This document shows, piece after piece, positions 15,042-25,494 of a stretch of 54,136 nt of DNA (positions within the stretch are counted from its first letter, which is position 1; each line of letters opens with the position of its first letter). Source of the stretch: AC-69 sp044869895 (GTDB lineage: Bacteria; Actinomycetota; UBA4738; HRBIN12). The stretch spans positions 1-54,136 of the forward strand of contig JBIOXZ010000086.1 in NCBI GenBank assembly GCA_044869895.1. Reading direction: 5' to 3'. Below the pieces are notes generated by a model. It saw only the letters and a list, made by a program, of their open reading frames with translations. It was not told the origin of the DNA and did no database searches. Position numbers and translations under genes: made by a program.

Positions 15042-17270
15042 TCAGCCGGAGCCGCGGGGCCCGCGGGCGGTGGTTCGGACGATCGAGCGCCCCTTGGTCT
15101 CCGAGCCAACCAGGCTGACGACGTCGGCCCGAGGCATGCTGAAGGAGAAGGTCGAACCCTCGCCCGGCTCGGAGACCAGCCACAGCCGGCCGGACATGGC
15201 CTCGACCAGCTGGCGGGCGATGTACAGGCCGAGGCCCGTGCCGCCAGTACGCCGGTCGGATCCGTTCTCCACCCGGAAGAACCGGTCGAACACCCGGTTC
15301 TGGTCCGACAGCAGGATCCCGGTCCCCCGGTCTCGAACCGAGACGACGCCCTCTCCACCCACCGAGTAGGCGCTGACCTCCACCGGGGCGTCCGCGGGTG
15401 AGTACTTCACGGCATTGGACACCAGGTTGGCCAGCACCTGTTGGATCCGGAACCCGTCGGCGTTGACCAGGATCGGCGTGTCGGGCTGGATGAAGGTGAT
15501 CGAGCGCTTGGGATGCTGAGCGGCGATCTCTGCGATCTGCTCCTCCACCAGCCGGGTCAGCTCGATCGGCGAGGGGTCAACGAGCAGCGCTCCGGAGTCG
15601 ATCTGCGACACGTCGAGCAGGTCGGTGATCAGCCGCTCCAGCTTGTCGGCCTGGCGCAGCATGATCCGGTAGTACTCCCGGCGTGCCTCCGGCGAGTCCT
15701 CCGCCGTCCCCTGGAGCAGGCTGGCCAGGAAGCCCTTCAGCGGCGTGAGCGGCGACCTGAGCTCGTGGGACACCATGGCCACGAAGTCTTTCTTCATCTG
15801 CTCGGTCTGCACCTCCGTGGTCACGTCGTGCGCCACCACCACACAAGCCTTCTGCGCTCCTTCCCGGTCCCTGATGGGCGTGCCCGTGTGCCGGATCCAT
15901 CGCCGCTCCCCCTCCTTGGTCACGAACAGCGAGTCGCTGGCCTCCCCCGGCTCGGTCCGATCGAACAACGCGACCAGATCGTCGCCGCCCGGGGACGGAC
16001 CACCGAGGACCTCCTCGTACACCCGCCCTTCGACCTCCCTGCAGGTGAAACCGGTGATCCGCTCCATGGCCGGATTCCACGACAGGATCCTGCCGTCATG
16101 GGAGATCACGAATACGCCGTCCGAGGTGTGGTCCACGATCTCGGCCAGCTGAGCCTGCTGGAAGGTCTGTGCGAACAGCCGGTGGTTCTGGATGAGAACG
16201 GAGATCTGCGACGCCAGGGTCTCCAGGACCGACCGCTCCGAGGGGGAGAGTGGCTCCTTGCGGTAGATGGCCAGGACCCCGTTCGCGTCCTCCTGCCCAC
16301 CGATCAGCGCGATCTGGGGACCGAGGTCCTCGTGGACCCGAACGAACGCCTCGAGCCGGCCGCGAACGCCGCTGCCCCCGGCCTCTGAGGTGAATGAGCG
16401 CTTCCCGTCGGAGCCGTGCACGGTGATCCGGTCATGCTCCAACACCACGAGCTCGACCGCCTCGGCCTCGAGCATCTGCTCCAAGACGACGAGGAACGGC
16501 TGAAAGTCGTCGGCGGCCGAGAGCGGAGCGGCGAGGGCCCGGCCCGCCTCGTAGAGGTCGCGCATCCGGTTGCTCTCGCGCACCGTGCGGACCCACTGGC
16601 CGTACGCCAGGTAGGAAAGGACGATGGGGAACGCCAGAAGCGGCAGGCCAGCCGGGTTGGTGGCCCACAGGATCGCACCCAGCACACCGAGGGCGGTGTT
16701 GCCCGCCCAATGCAGCACGTTCAGCCCGAGCGGCGGCAGGAGCACGGTCAGGAATCGCTTCCGCTCCACCAGCGAGACCACGAGCACGACGAGGTTCGCG
16801 TTCACCAGGAAGTAGGCCGACATGGCGATGGCCACCGCCGCCCACGTCCACGGCTGGAGGGCGGACCCGGGGCGAAGCGCGTGGAATGCGATCTCGGCCA
16901 GGGTGATGCCGACCACGAACTGACTGACGTTGAAGGCGATCTTCATCGGGGCCCACCGCCGGGCCAGGTGGCCGACCAGGACGCCCGCCGCCACGGCGAA
17001 GGTGAGCACGCTGGAATGCGCGAGCGGCAGGGCGGCGGCCCACAGGGCGTCCGTGAGGGAGAAGTTCACGGTCTCGGTACGGTGCCGGAGCGGGATCGAG
17101 AACTGTTCGGCCACCGCAATGCCCACCGTCAGGGCGGCGAAGGCGAGCACGTCCTTCATGGTCCACGACGGCACGTCGGCCAGGCGCACCCCGAGGGCGA
17201 GGGCCGCGGCGGCCGCCGTGAAGAGGATCAGGCGGCGGGCCGAGATCGGGAGGGTCATCGGTACCCCCAT
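15042..17270 (-). CDS. Membrane sensor histidine kinase (TM region, GAF-like, PAS, HisKA, HATPase)
   Basis: A 742-residue sensor kinase. Residues about 10-225 hold seven or eight hydrophobic helices resembling a MASE-type membrane sensor. A GAF-like region (about 240-375), a PAS domain (about 385-490, SDGVFVISHDGRILSWNP) and HisKA with the phosphoacceptor in SHELRSPL (His near 501) follow. The HATPase domain has NLVSNAVKYS (N box near 617), DRGTGI and GTGLGLYIA. It autophosphorylates and passes phosphate to a response regulator, but none lies next to it. Its ATG is 3 bases after the stop of the subtilase gene, so protease and kinase form one operon. Confidence 0.9.
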   Translation of the reverse strand: MGVPMTLPISARRLILFTAAAAALALGVRLADVPSWTMKDVLAFAALTVGIAVAEQFSIPLRHRTETVNFSLTDALWAAALPLAHSSVLTFAVAAGVLVGHLARRWAPMKIAFNVSQFVVGITLAEIAFHALRPGSALQPWTWAAVAIAMSAYFLVNANLVVLVVSLVERKRFLTVLLPPLGLNVLHWAGNTALGVLGAILWATNPAGLPLLAFPIVLSYLAYGQWVRTVRESNRMRDLYEAGRALAAPLSAADDFQPFLVVLEQMLEAEAVELVVLEHDRITVHGSDGKRSFTSEAGGSGVRGRLEAFVRVHEDLGPQIALIGGQEDANGVLAIYRKEPLSPSERSVLETLASQISVLIQNHRLFAQTFQQAQLAEIVDHTSDGVFVISHDGRILSWNPAMERITGFTCREVEGRVYEEVLGGPSPGGDDLVALFDRTEPGEASDSLFVTKEGERRWIRHTGTPIRDREGAQKACVVVAHDVTTEVQTEQMKKDFVAMVSHELRSPLTPLKGFLASLLQGTAEDSPEARREYYRIMLRQADKLERLITDLLDVSQIDSGALLVDPSPIELTRLVEEQIAEIAAQHPKRSITFIQPDTPILVNADGFRIQQVLANLVSNAVKYSPADAPVEVSAYSVGGEGVVSVRDRGTGILLSDQNRVFDRFFRVENGSDRRTGGTGLGLYIARQLVEAMSGRLWLVSEPGEGSTFSFSMPRADVVSLVGSETKGRSIVRTTARGPRGSG

Positions 17271-17273
17271 CGT

Positions 17274-18965
17274 TCAGCTCCACACGTCCGCGCTCCAGGA
17301 GACAGCGCTCCAGGAGGCCGCGCTCCACGTCATTCCGCTCCAGGAGAGGGCACTCCAGGAGACCGCGCTCCATCCCGGGGTGACCGCGGTCAGCTCACCC
17401 CAGGGCGAGGTGTACCAGGCGTACGCGGACCAGGACATGGCCGGCCACGGGAGTCCGAGGGCGTCGATCTCGCCGATCACCTTGTCCGGGATCCCGTCAC
17501 CGTCGATGTCGGCGTCCACGTGGAACGACCCTCTGCTGGCCTCGAGCGAACCGGTGCCGGTCGACGGAACGAGGCCCAGATTGGCCGGCATGACGCCGTT
17601 CGGGTTCCTCGCTGCTTGGAGAGCGCTCCCAACGTCCACCATTCCGGCGCCCGCGCCGAAGCCGTAGTTGCCGTTCTTGTAGGCCGTCTTCACCAGGACG
17701 CCTTTGGCCAGGTCGGGAGTGAGCCACGGGTTGGCCTGGAACATCAGGGCGGCCACGCCCGAGACGATGGCCGCGGCCTGGGACGTGCCGGTCCCCTTGA
17801 AGTAGGAGTCGCCGATGCGGGCGTCCGGATACAGCGTGTCGATCGTGCTTCCCGGGTCGCGCAGCGACACGATCGTGATGCCGGGCGCGATGATGTCGGG
17901 TTTGCTGAACCCGCCGGGGGATCCCCGGCTCGAGAACGCTGCGACGGTCGTGCTGCTGCGGTCCGGTGTTCCGTGATTGTCGGCGGCGCCCACGGTCAGC
18001 ACGAACGGGTCGTCCCCGGGCTTGTTGATCGTGTCGCCGCCGGGTCCACGGTTCCCGGCGGAAGCCACCACCAGGATGCCGGAGAACCACGCCTGCTCCA
18101 CGGCGTAGTCAAGGGGGTCGATGCCGTAGCTTTGGTCGGAGTCCGTGCCGAAGGCCAGGTTCAGGACCCGGATGTTGTAGGTGGTGCGGTTCGCCACGAC
18201 CCACTGGAGCCCGGCGATCACCACGGAGACGTCGGTGGAGCCATCGGGCCCTGCCACTTTGACGGACACGAGGTTCGCGCCGGGGGCGACCCCCCTCCAT
18301 TGACCGTCCGAGGCAGCGCCGGTCCCGCCGATGATCCCTGACATGTGCGTGCCGTGGCCATACCGATCGAACCCGTCGTGCTCTGGCGTCAGGTCCACCC
18401 GGGCAAGCAACCGGTCGCCGAGATCCTCCGACTCGGTCACACCGGTGTCCAACAGGGCGACCGTCACACCCGCGCCGTCGTAGTCCGCGTCGACCTGGTT
18501 CAGCCGGATGCTCTGCCGCCACGCCGTATTCGGGGCGAGCCTGTTGTACAGGGACGTTGGGGAACTGCTCATGCGGATCTCGCCGTCGCCCCAGACCAGG
18601 CCGACCGAGCTCGACCGCGCCAGATCGGCCAGGGCCGAGCCGGCGACGCTTGCCGAGAAGCCGCCCACGATCGAGAGCTCGTGTGTGACCGTCCCGCCGA
18701 GTGATCGGACGAGCCGCTCGGCAGCATCCGAAGGGGGCAGGGTCTCGCGGACGATCACGTTGACCGTGGATGCCGGAGCTGCCGCGGCCTCGGCGGCCAG
18801 GCCGGGATCGACCTTGGCGGCGATGGCCGAGGACCCGTCGGGTCGAGGCTGGACCCCCAGGAGAGCGAGAAGGGTGAGGGCCACCGCTGCGGCCAGCGAT
18901 CGCACGGTTCGATGCGAAAGGATCGTAGGTCGCACGATGTCCGCCGCTCTGACCGCCACCGTCAT
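17274..18965 (-). CDS. Secreted subtilisin-family (S8) serine protease with Trp pentad tail
   Basis: A 563-residue exported protease. An N-terminal hydrophobic segment (LAAAVALTLLALLGV, about 24-38) is the signal peptide. A propeptide-like I9-type region follows, then the S8 domain with LLDTGV (Asp near 173), GHGTHMSG (His near 204), SAGNRGPGG (oxyanion Asn) and GTGTSQAAAIVSG (Ser near 395). After the catalytic domain there is a DIDGDGIPD calcium-type loop and a C-terminal stretch with tryptophan every five residues. I choose the ATG at 18965 because GGGACGGAG precedes it; an upstream frame start would bury the signal peptide. The 177 bases upstream show nothing else recognisable. Confidence 0.92.
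   Translation of the reverse strand: MTVAVRAADIVRPTILSHRTVRSLAAAVALTLLALLGVQPRPDGSSAIAAKVDPGLAAEAAAAPASTVNVIVRETLPPSDAAERLVRSLGGTVTHELSIVGGFSASVAGSALADLARSSSVGLVWGDGEIRMSSSPTSLYNRLAPNTAWRQSIRLNQVDADYDGAGVTVALLDTGVTESEDLGDRLLARVDLTPEHDGFDRYGHGTHMSGIIGGTGAASDGQWRGVAPGANLVSVKVAGPDGSTDVSVVIAGLQWVVANRTTYNIRVLNLAFGTDSDQSYGIDPLDYAVEQAWFSGILVVASAGNRGPGGDTINKPGDDPFVLTVGAADNHGTPDRSSTTVAAFSSRGSPGGFSKPDIIAPGITIVSLRDPGSTIDTLYPDARIGDSYFKGTGTSQAAAIVSGVAALMFQANPWLTPDLAKGVLVKTAYKNGNYGFGAGAGMVDVGSALQAARNPNGVMPANLGLVPSTGTGSLEASRGSFHVDADIDGDGIPDKVIGEIDALGLPWPAMSWSAYAWYTSPWGELTAVTPGWSAVSWSALSWSGMTWSAASWSAVSWSADVWS
17277..17450 (-). repeat. Period-5 tryptophan repeat at the subtilase C-terminus
   Basis: The last ~57 residues carry Trp at strict five-residue spacing. 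Four come first (PWPAMSW and on), then a ten-residue step that keeps phase, then seven in the pattern WSAxS ending at the final WS. The DNA shows matching 15-base near-repeats around cgctccaggag. The pattern runs to the stop codon. Confidence 0.9.
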
Positions 18966-19142
18966 CCGACTTGCTCCGTCCCTTGGTGTTTGCCCATACG
19001 AAGGACGGGGCCAGTGTCCGACCCTCGGGGCATAGGCCGCATCGTCCGGCTGGGTCACTCATCGTGGGTGGACGGGTGATTCTCTTCGTACCGAAAGTCG
19101 TAGGACAGACGCGGCGCAGAGGTTGTTCGGCGAGGGCCTTGA

Positions 19143-19748
19143 CTAGCCGCTCAGGTCCTCCCGAAGGTCAATGTCGCGAAGCGTGCTCGCATGCGGATCG
19201 AGGGGGTGCCATGTGCCCTCATCCAGCCCTGCCACCCGGAGAGCGGTGAGGAGCGCCCTGAGGCTCCGCTCCCCCCGACCGAGCAGCGCGTGCGACGCCT
19301 GGCGCGCCGGCTCCACCCGGAGGGCCACCGGGAGCGGTCGCAGGGTCCCCACGTGCTCCAGCGCCACAGCGTCCGCTCCGGACCTCCGGACCTGACCGAG
19401 CATCTCCAGAAGGACGGACGAGGACATGTCGGGCATGTCTCCGGCCGCGACGAGCGCGAGCTCGGTCTCGACGTCGGCCAACCCGGCGGCGAGCCCGGCG
19501 AGCGGCCCCCGGCCTTCGACCGGATCACGCGCCACGCGCAGGCCGGGACGGATGGGAAGATCCGGTTCCGGGCCGTGCGGGCCCACGACCACCACCACCT
19601 CGAGGCACACGTCCGACAGCCTGAGCACGGCGTGGTGCAGGAGCGGCGCGCCCCGGTAGGGCTCCCGCAACTTGTCCCGGCCGAACCTGGAGGACCGCCC
19701 CCCCGCCAGAACGATGCCGGTGACCGGATCGGGGCCCTTCGGGGTCAG
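19143..19748 (-). CDS. mobA: Molybdenum cofactor guanylyltransferase-like protein (MobA/MocA family)
   Basis: A nucleotidyltransferase that attaches GMP (or CMP) to molybdopterin for enzymes of the DMSO reductase family. It has GIVLAGGRSSRFGRDK at the N-terminus, the DPVEGRGPLAGLAAGL segment, and AAGDMPDMSSSV carrying the metal-binding Asp. The distal position behind the formate dehydrogenase genes fits making bis-MGD for that enzyme. The start is uncertain: no ATG, GTG or TTG lies near the motif. A CTG at 19748 overlaps the upstream TGA as CTGA, mimicking the ATGA couplings seen elsewhere, while an ATG at 19817 would overlap by 73 bases. I use the CTG tentatively. Confidence 0.78.
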   Translation of the reverse strand: MTPKGPDPVTGIVLAGGRSSRFGRDKLREPYRGAPLLHHAVLRLSDVCLEVVVVVGPHGPEPDLPIRPGLRVARDPVEGRGPLAGLAAGLADVETELALVAAGDMPDMSSSVLLEMLGQVRRSGADAVALEHVGTLRPLPVALRVEPARQASHALLGRGERSLRALLTALRVAGLDEGTWHPLDPHASTLRDIDLREDLSG

Positions 19749-20703
19749 CGCTCGGCCTCCGGCCGGGCCCGCTCGCGGTTCTGCACGAACTCGAAACCGA
19801 ACCGGCCCTTGATACACAGGTGCCCCCGGGTGATGTCATGGTCGAGCGGCGAGGTCACCTTCACGATCGCGTTGTCCTGGACGTGGAGTTCGAGGTCGCA
19901 CCCAACCCCGCAGTACGGGCAGATCGTCTCCACCACGGTCTGGTCGGATTCTTCCCAGGTCCCTTCCCGCCGCATCTCGTGCTCCGACCTGAACATCAAT
20001 GCTCCGGTGGGACACACGCCGATGCAGTTGCCGCAGTACACGCAAGCTGAATCGGGAAGTTGCACGTCGAACTCCGTCGAGATCCGGGCGTCGAACCCCC
20101 GACCGGCCACGGCGATGGCGAACGTGTTCTGCGCGTCCACGCCGCAGGCCTCGACGCACTTGTAGCAGAGGATGCAGCGCGAGTAGTCCCGAACGTAGAG
20201 GTCGTTGTCGACCTTCACCGGCTGGCCGACGGTCTCCGCCGCCGCGCCGTCGGGAGCCGGGTGGTGACCGGGGTGGCGCGCGTCGCGCTCCCCGGCCGCG
20301 GCCGGCGGCGCGGCCTGCCCGTACCGCTCGGGCTCGGCCCCGTACGCACCGACCCACCGCCTGACGTCCGGCGACGCCAGCGAGAGGTCCACGGACGAAG
20401 AGAGGAACTCGAGGACGAGGCGCCGGGACGTGCGGACCCGATCGGAGTCCGTCACGACCTTCATCCCGGGCTCGACCGGACGAGCGCAGGCCGGCGCGAG
20501 GACCCGCGACCCCTCCACCTCGACGACACACACTCGGCACACGTTCACCGGCGTGAGGTTCTCCAGGTAGCACAAGGTGGGCGTGTCGATCCCCTCGGTC
20601 CGGCAGGCCTCGAGGATGGTGGAGCCCTCAGGTACCCGGACCGGCTTCCCGTCGATCTCCATGTCGACGAGCCGCTTCGGCGGTGCGAGGGAAACGACCT
20701 GGC

Positions 20704-20707
<4 letters not shown>
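19745..20707 (-). CDS. Formate dehydrogenase iron-sulfur subunit carrying the detached Fe4S4 domain of the catalytic chain
   Basis: A 320-residue electron-transfer subunit. In order: a [2Fe-2S] ferredoxin domain (cysteines in TLCYLEN, NVCRVCVVEV and APACARP, about 45-74); a region where the usual His/Cys [4Fe-4S] motif is absent and DLSLASPDVRRW stands instead; two 4Fe-4S motifs (CILCYKCVEAC and CVYCGNCIGVCP); and at the end CPYCGVGC with HLCIKGRFGF. That last domain is normally the N-terminus of the molybdopterin catalytic subunit, which here lacks it. The GTG start overlaps the NuoEF-like stop by 4 bases. It should link flavin and molybdenum sites. Confidence 0.88.
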
Positions 20708-22551
<1,844 letters not shown>

Positions 22552-22561
22552 CCGACCTCCT

Positions 22562-24499
22562 TCACTCTCCGCCCCCGCCGCCGGCAGCCTGCGCCGGCTG
22601 CTCGATCCGGTCGATCCGGATCGCACTGGCCTTGAACTCCGCCGTGCCCGACTTCGGGTCCCATGCGTCGATCGTCAGGGCGTTCGTATCCACGTCGTCG
22701 GGGAAGTGCAACGTCATGAAGGCCAGGCCGGGCCGGAGCGTGCGATCAACGTGCACCGGGGCCTCGATCTTTCCCCGCCGCGAGGACACGAGCACCCGCT
22801 CATCCTCCGTCACGCCCACCCGATCCGCGTCTTCCGGCGAGACGCACACCGCCTCCTTCCGCCGAAGCGGCGACGAGTACAGGCCCGACTGCACCCCGGT
22901 GTTGAACGAATCGAGGCGCCTTCCCGTCGTCAGCCGGATGGGGAACTCCTCGGACAGCTCGTCGACCGGCGGCTCGAAGGGAACGACGCTGAACGGGGCC
23001 GCGGCCCCCCGCTTCTGTGGATCCTCCTCCCACAACCGCGCGTGGAGGAAGGTGGAACCGGGGTCGTCCTCGTCGAGGCACGGCCACTGGATACCGTTCA
23101 TGGCCTCCAACCGTTCGTAGGTCATGCCGTGGTGCATCGGCGACAGCGAGCGCAACTCGTCCCAGGCCGCGTGGGGGGTGAGGACTCCCCAGTCCCTGCC
23201 GAGGCGCTTGGCCATCTCGGCGAGGATCCAGATGTCGTCCTTCGCCTGTCCGGGGGGCTCGAGCGCCTTGCGCACCCGCTGCACTCGGCGTTCGCTGTTC
23301 GTCACCGTCCCCTCGGTCTCGGCCCAGGCTGCGGCGGCGGGCAGGACTACATCGGCCATCTCCGCGGTCTGCGTCAGGAGGATGTCCTGCACGATCAGGC
23401 AGTCCAGGTCCTCGAGCAGATGCTTCGCCCGGCTCGAGTCGGCCTCGGAGGTGGCTGGGTTCTCTCCGATCACGTACAGGGCGGTGAGGTCGCCTCGTTC
23501 CATGGCCTCGAACATCAGTGACAGGTGCCAGCCGTACTTCGGAGGGATGGCGCAGCTCCACGCTCTCTCGAACCTCGCCCGGGCCTCCGGCATCGTCTGG
23601 ATGTCCTGGAAGCCGGGAAGCTTGTTGGGGATGGCTCCCATGTCGCCGCCGCCCTGGACGTTGTTCTGGCCCCGAAGCGGGTTCAGGCCGGATCCATACC
23701 TCCCCACGTGCCCGCACAGCAGGCCGAGATTGATCAGGGCCAGCACGTTGTCGACGGCGTTGTGGTGCTCGGTGATACCCAGGGTCCAGCAGATCTCCGC
23801 TCGGTCGGCCCGAGCATAGGCGTGCGCGAACTCCTCGATGACCTTGGCCGGCACCCCGGTCGCGCGTTCGCCCTCCTCGAGTGTCCAGGGCTCGACCGAA
23901 GCTGCATAGTCGTCGAACCCGGAGGTCCCAATCCGGATGAACGTCGGGTCGTGGAGCCCGGCGCGGATGATCTCGCGAGCCATGGTGTTCGAGAGCGCGA
24001 TGTCGGAACCAACGTCGATGCCGAGCCACACGTCGGCCCACTCGGCGGAAGTGGTCCGGCGGGGATCGACGACGTACAGCCTTGCGCCGTTCCGGATGCC
24101 CTTGAGGACGTGGTGGAAGAAGATCGGATGCGTCTCCCGCGCATTCGACCCCCACAGCACGATGAGATCGGTGTTCTGGATCTCCTCGTACGAACTGGTC
24201 CCGCCGCCTGCTCCGAACACCGTGGCCAGACCGACCACGCTGGGAGCGTGTCAGGTGCGGTTGCAGCTGTCGATGTTGTTGCTGCCCAGGACCTGACGCA
24301 TGAACTTCTGCGCGACGAAGTTCATCTCGTTCGTGGCCTTGGAGCAGCTGAACAGGCCAACCCCCTCGCCGCCGTTCCGCTGCCGCGCCGCACGCAGCCC
24401 TCCTGCGGCCCGGTTCAGGGCCTCGTCCCAGGTCGCCGCGCGAAGCGCACCGTTCTCGCGGACCAACGGCTCGGTGAGTCGGGTCCGGCCGTTCCCCAT
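22562..24499 (-). CDS. fdhF: Formate dehydrogenase catalytic subunit, selenocysteine-containing (UGA read-through)
   Basis: The molybdopterin catalytic subunit that interconverts formate and CO2, 645 residues with selenocysteine at 83. The frame runs through one TGA (24251-24253) in the context NNIDSCNRT-U-HAPSVVGL, which matches the active-site Sec-His of E. coli FdhF. Downstream are GQNNVQGGGDMGAIP, VIGENPATSEAD, DCLIVQDILLTQTA and the C-terminal domain with LTTGRRLDSFNTG. The [4Fe-4S] domain normally at the N-terminus is missing and sits in the 19745-20707 gene. The ATG is preceded by GGAAGGAGG. A SECIS hairpin follows the TGA. Automatic callers would split this into two genes. Confidence 0.93.
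24221..24253 (-). promoter_or_regulatory. Bacterial SECIS element with its UGA selenocysteine codon
   Basis: The TGA occupies 24251-24253. After 11 bases the minus strand reads CGTGGTC-GGTCT-GGCCACG (24221-24239), a perfect 7-base-pair stem counting one U-G pair, or a bulged U with a six-base loop. The loop GGTCT is the SelB-contacting loop of the E. coli fdhF SECIS and stands at the same distance from the UGA (bases 22-26 counting U as 1). It is entirely within coding sequence, as is usual in bacteria. Confidence 0.9.
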
Positions 24500-24554
24500 C
24501 GAGCTGGCCTCCTTCCTTCCCGACGAAGCCGATTCTAGTCCTGGGCGTCACGCA

Positions 24555-25400
24555 TCAGGTCAGGGCGATCCGCTCGGGATGCGAGTACACGTTGAACCTG
24601 CCGTCGCGAACGAACCCGACCACGGTCTGGCCCATGCGTTCTGCCAGGTCGACCGCGAGCGATGAGGGCGCCGAGACCGCCGCCACGACGGGGATCCCGG
24701 CGACACCGGCCTTCTGCACGATCTCGAAGGACGCTCGGCCCGAGACCAGGAGGATCCTCTCCGACAGCGGCAGGTCGCCGGCCAAGAAGGCCTCCCCGAC
24801 GATCTTGTCCACCGCGTTGTGACGGCCCACGTCCTCTCGGAGCGACAACAGCTTGCCGGTTGGGGCGAACAGCCCGGCCGCGTGGAGCCCTCCGGTCTGC
24901 TCGAACACCTTCTGGGCCCGGCGAAGCTCGCCCGGCAGGCCCTCGATCACGTCGCGCGCCACCTCCGGGCCCGGACCGATCGAGGCGCACTGCACCTCCA
25001 CGTGCTCCAGGCTCGCCTTCCCACAGATCCCGCACGAGGAGTTCGCGTAGAAGTTTCGGGACAGCGTGCCCGGGTCGAACGGGCGGGCCAGGTTCACCGT
25101 GACCACGTTGTAATGCTGTTCGTCCTGGTCCAGGTCCTCGCAGTAGCTCACCTTTCGGACGTCGTCGCGGGCCCGGATCAGCCCCTCGGTGAACAGGAAC
25201 CCTACGGCGAGGTCGAAGTCGGCGCCTGGGGTCCGCATCGTGACCGCGACCGACACGGCGTCCTGCCCCGGACCCTGGGCCCGGATCTCCATGGGCTCCT
25301 CGGTGGCCAGGCGATCGGCCAGCTCGTGCGCCGCGCCGTCACGGACGGCCAGCACCTTGGCCTGGGTGACATTCCGGCGCAGGGGGATGGCCTGGCCCAC
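24555..25400 (-). CDS. fdhD: Formate dehydrogenase accessory sulfurtransferase
   Basis: FdhD carries sulfur from a cysteine desulfurase to the molybdenum cofactor, giving formate dehydrogenase its essential sulfido ligand. The protein has about 281 residues with the segments MRTPGADFDLAVGFLFTEGLI, SSCGICGKAS (the CxxC loop near 125), QTGGLHAAGLF, EDVGRHNAVDKIVG and SGRASFEIVQKAG. A CATAAT hexamer overlaps an ATG at 25409 and lies 7 bases before the GTG at 25400, so I prefer the GTG as a leaderless start. It is the first gene of the formate dehydrogenase operon, 55 bases before fdhF and divergent from fhs. Confidence 0.93.
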   Translation of the reverse strand: MGQAIPLRRNVTQAKVLAVRDGAAHELADRLATEEPMEIRAQGPGQDAVSVAVTMRTPGADFDLAVGFLFTEGLIRARDDVRKVSYCEDLDQDEQHYNVVTVNLARPFDPGTLSRNFYANSSCGICGKASLEHVEVQCASIGPGPEVARDVIEGLPGELRRAQKVFEQTGGLHAAGLFAPTGKLLSLREDVGRHNAVDKIVGEAFLAGDLPLSERILLVSGRASFEIVQKAGVAGIPVVAAVSAPSSLAVDLAERMGQTVVGFVRDGRFNVYSHPERIALT

Positions 25401-25494
25401 GGGACCCATTATGCGACTCGGGCGGGTCAGGCCGACCGCAGGGTATCCTCACGTGGCGTTTGAACGAGCGGTCAAAATGGAGGCCGTCGGACCG

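Noticed and set aside
12212..15118. Very long plus-strand open frame (968 codons)
   Set aside because: It is antisense to the EEP nuclease, arcC and the GTPase gene, all with clear motifs; its translation is His/Asp/Gly-rich low-information sequence.
24251..24253. Stop codon breaking fdhF, i.e. a pseudogene or frameshift
   Set aside because: The frame continues without a shift, the TGA falls precisely on the active-site Sec position, the next residues HAPSV fit the family, and a SECIS hairpin follows.
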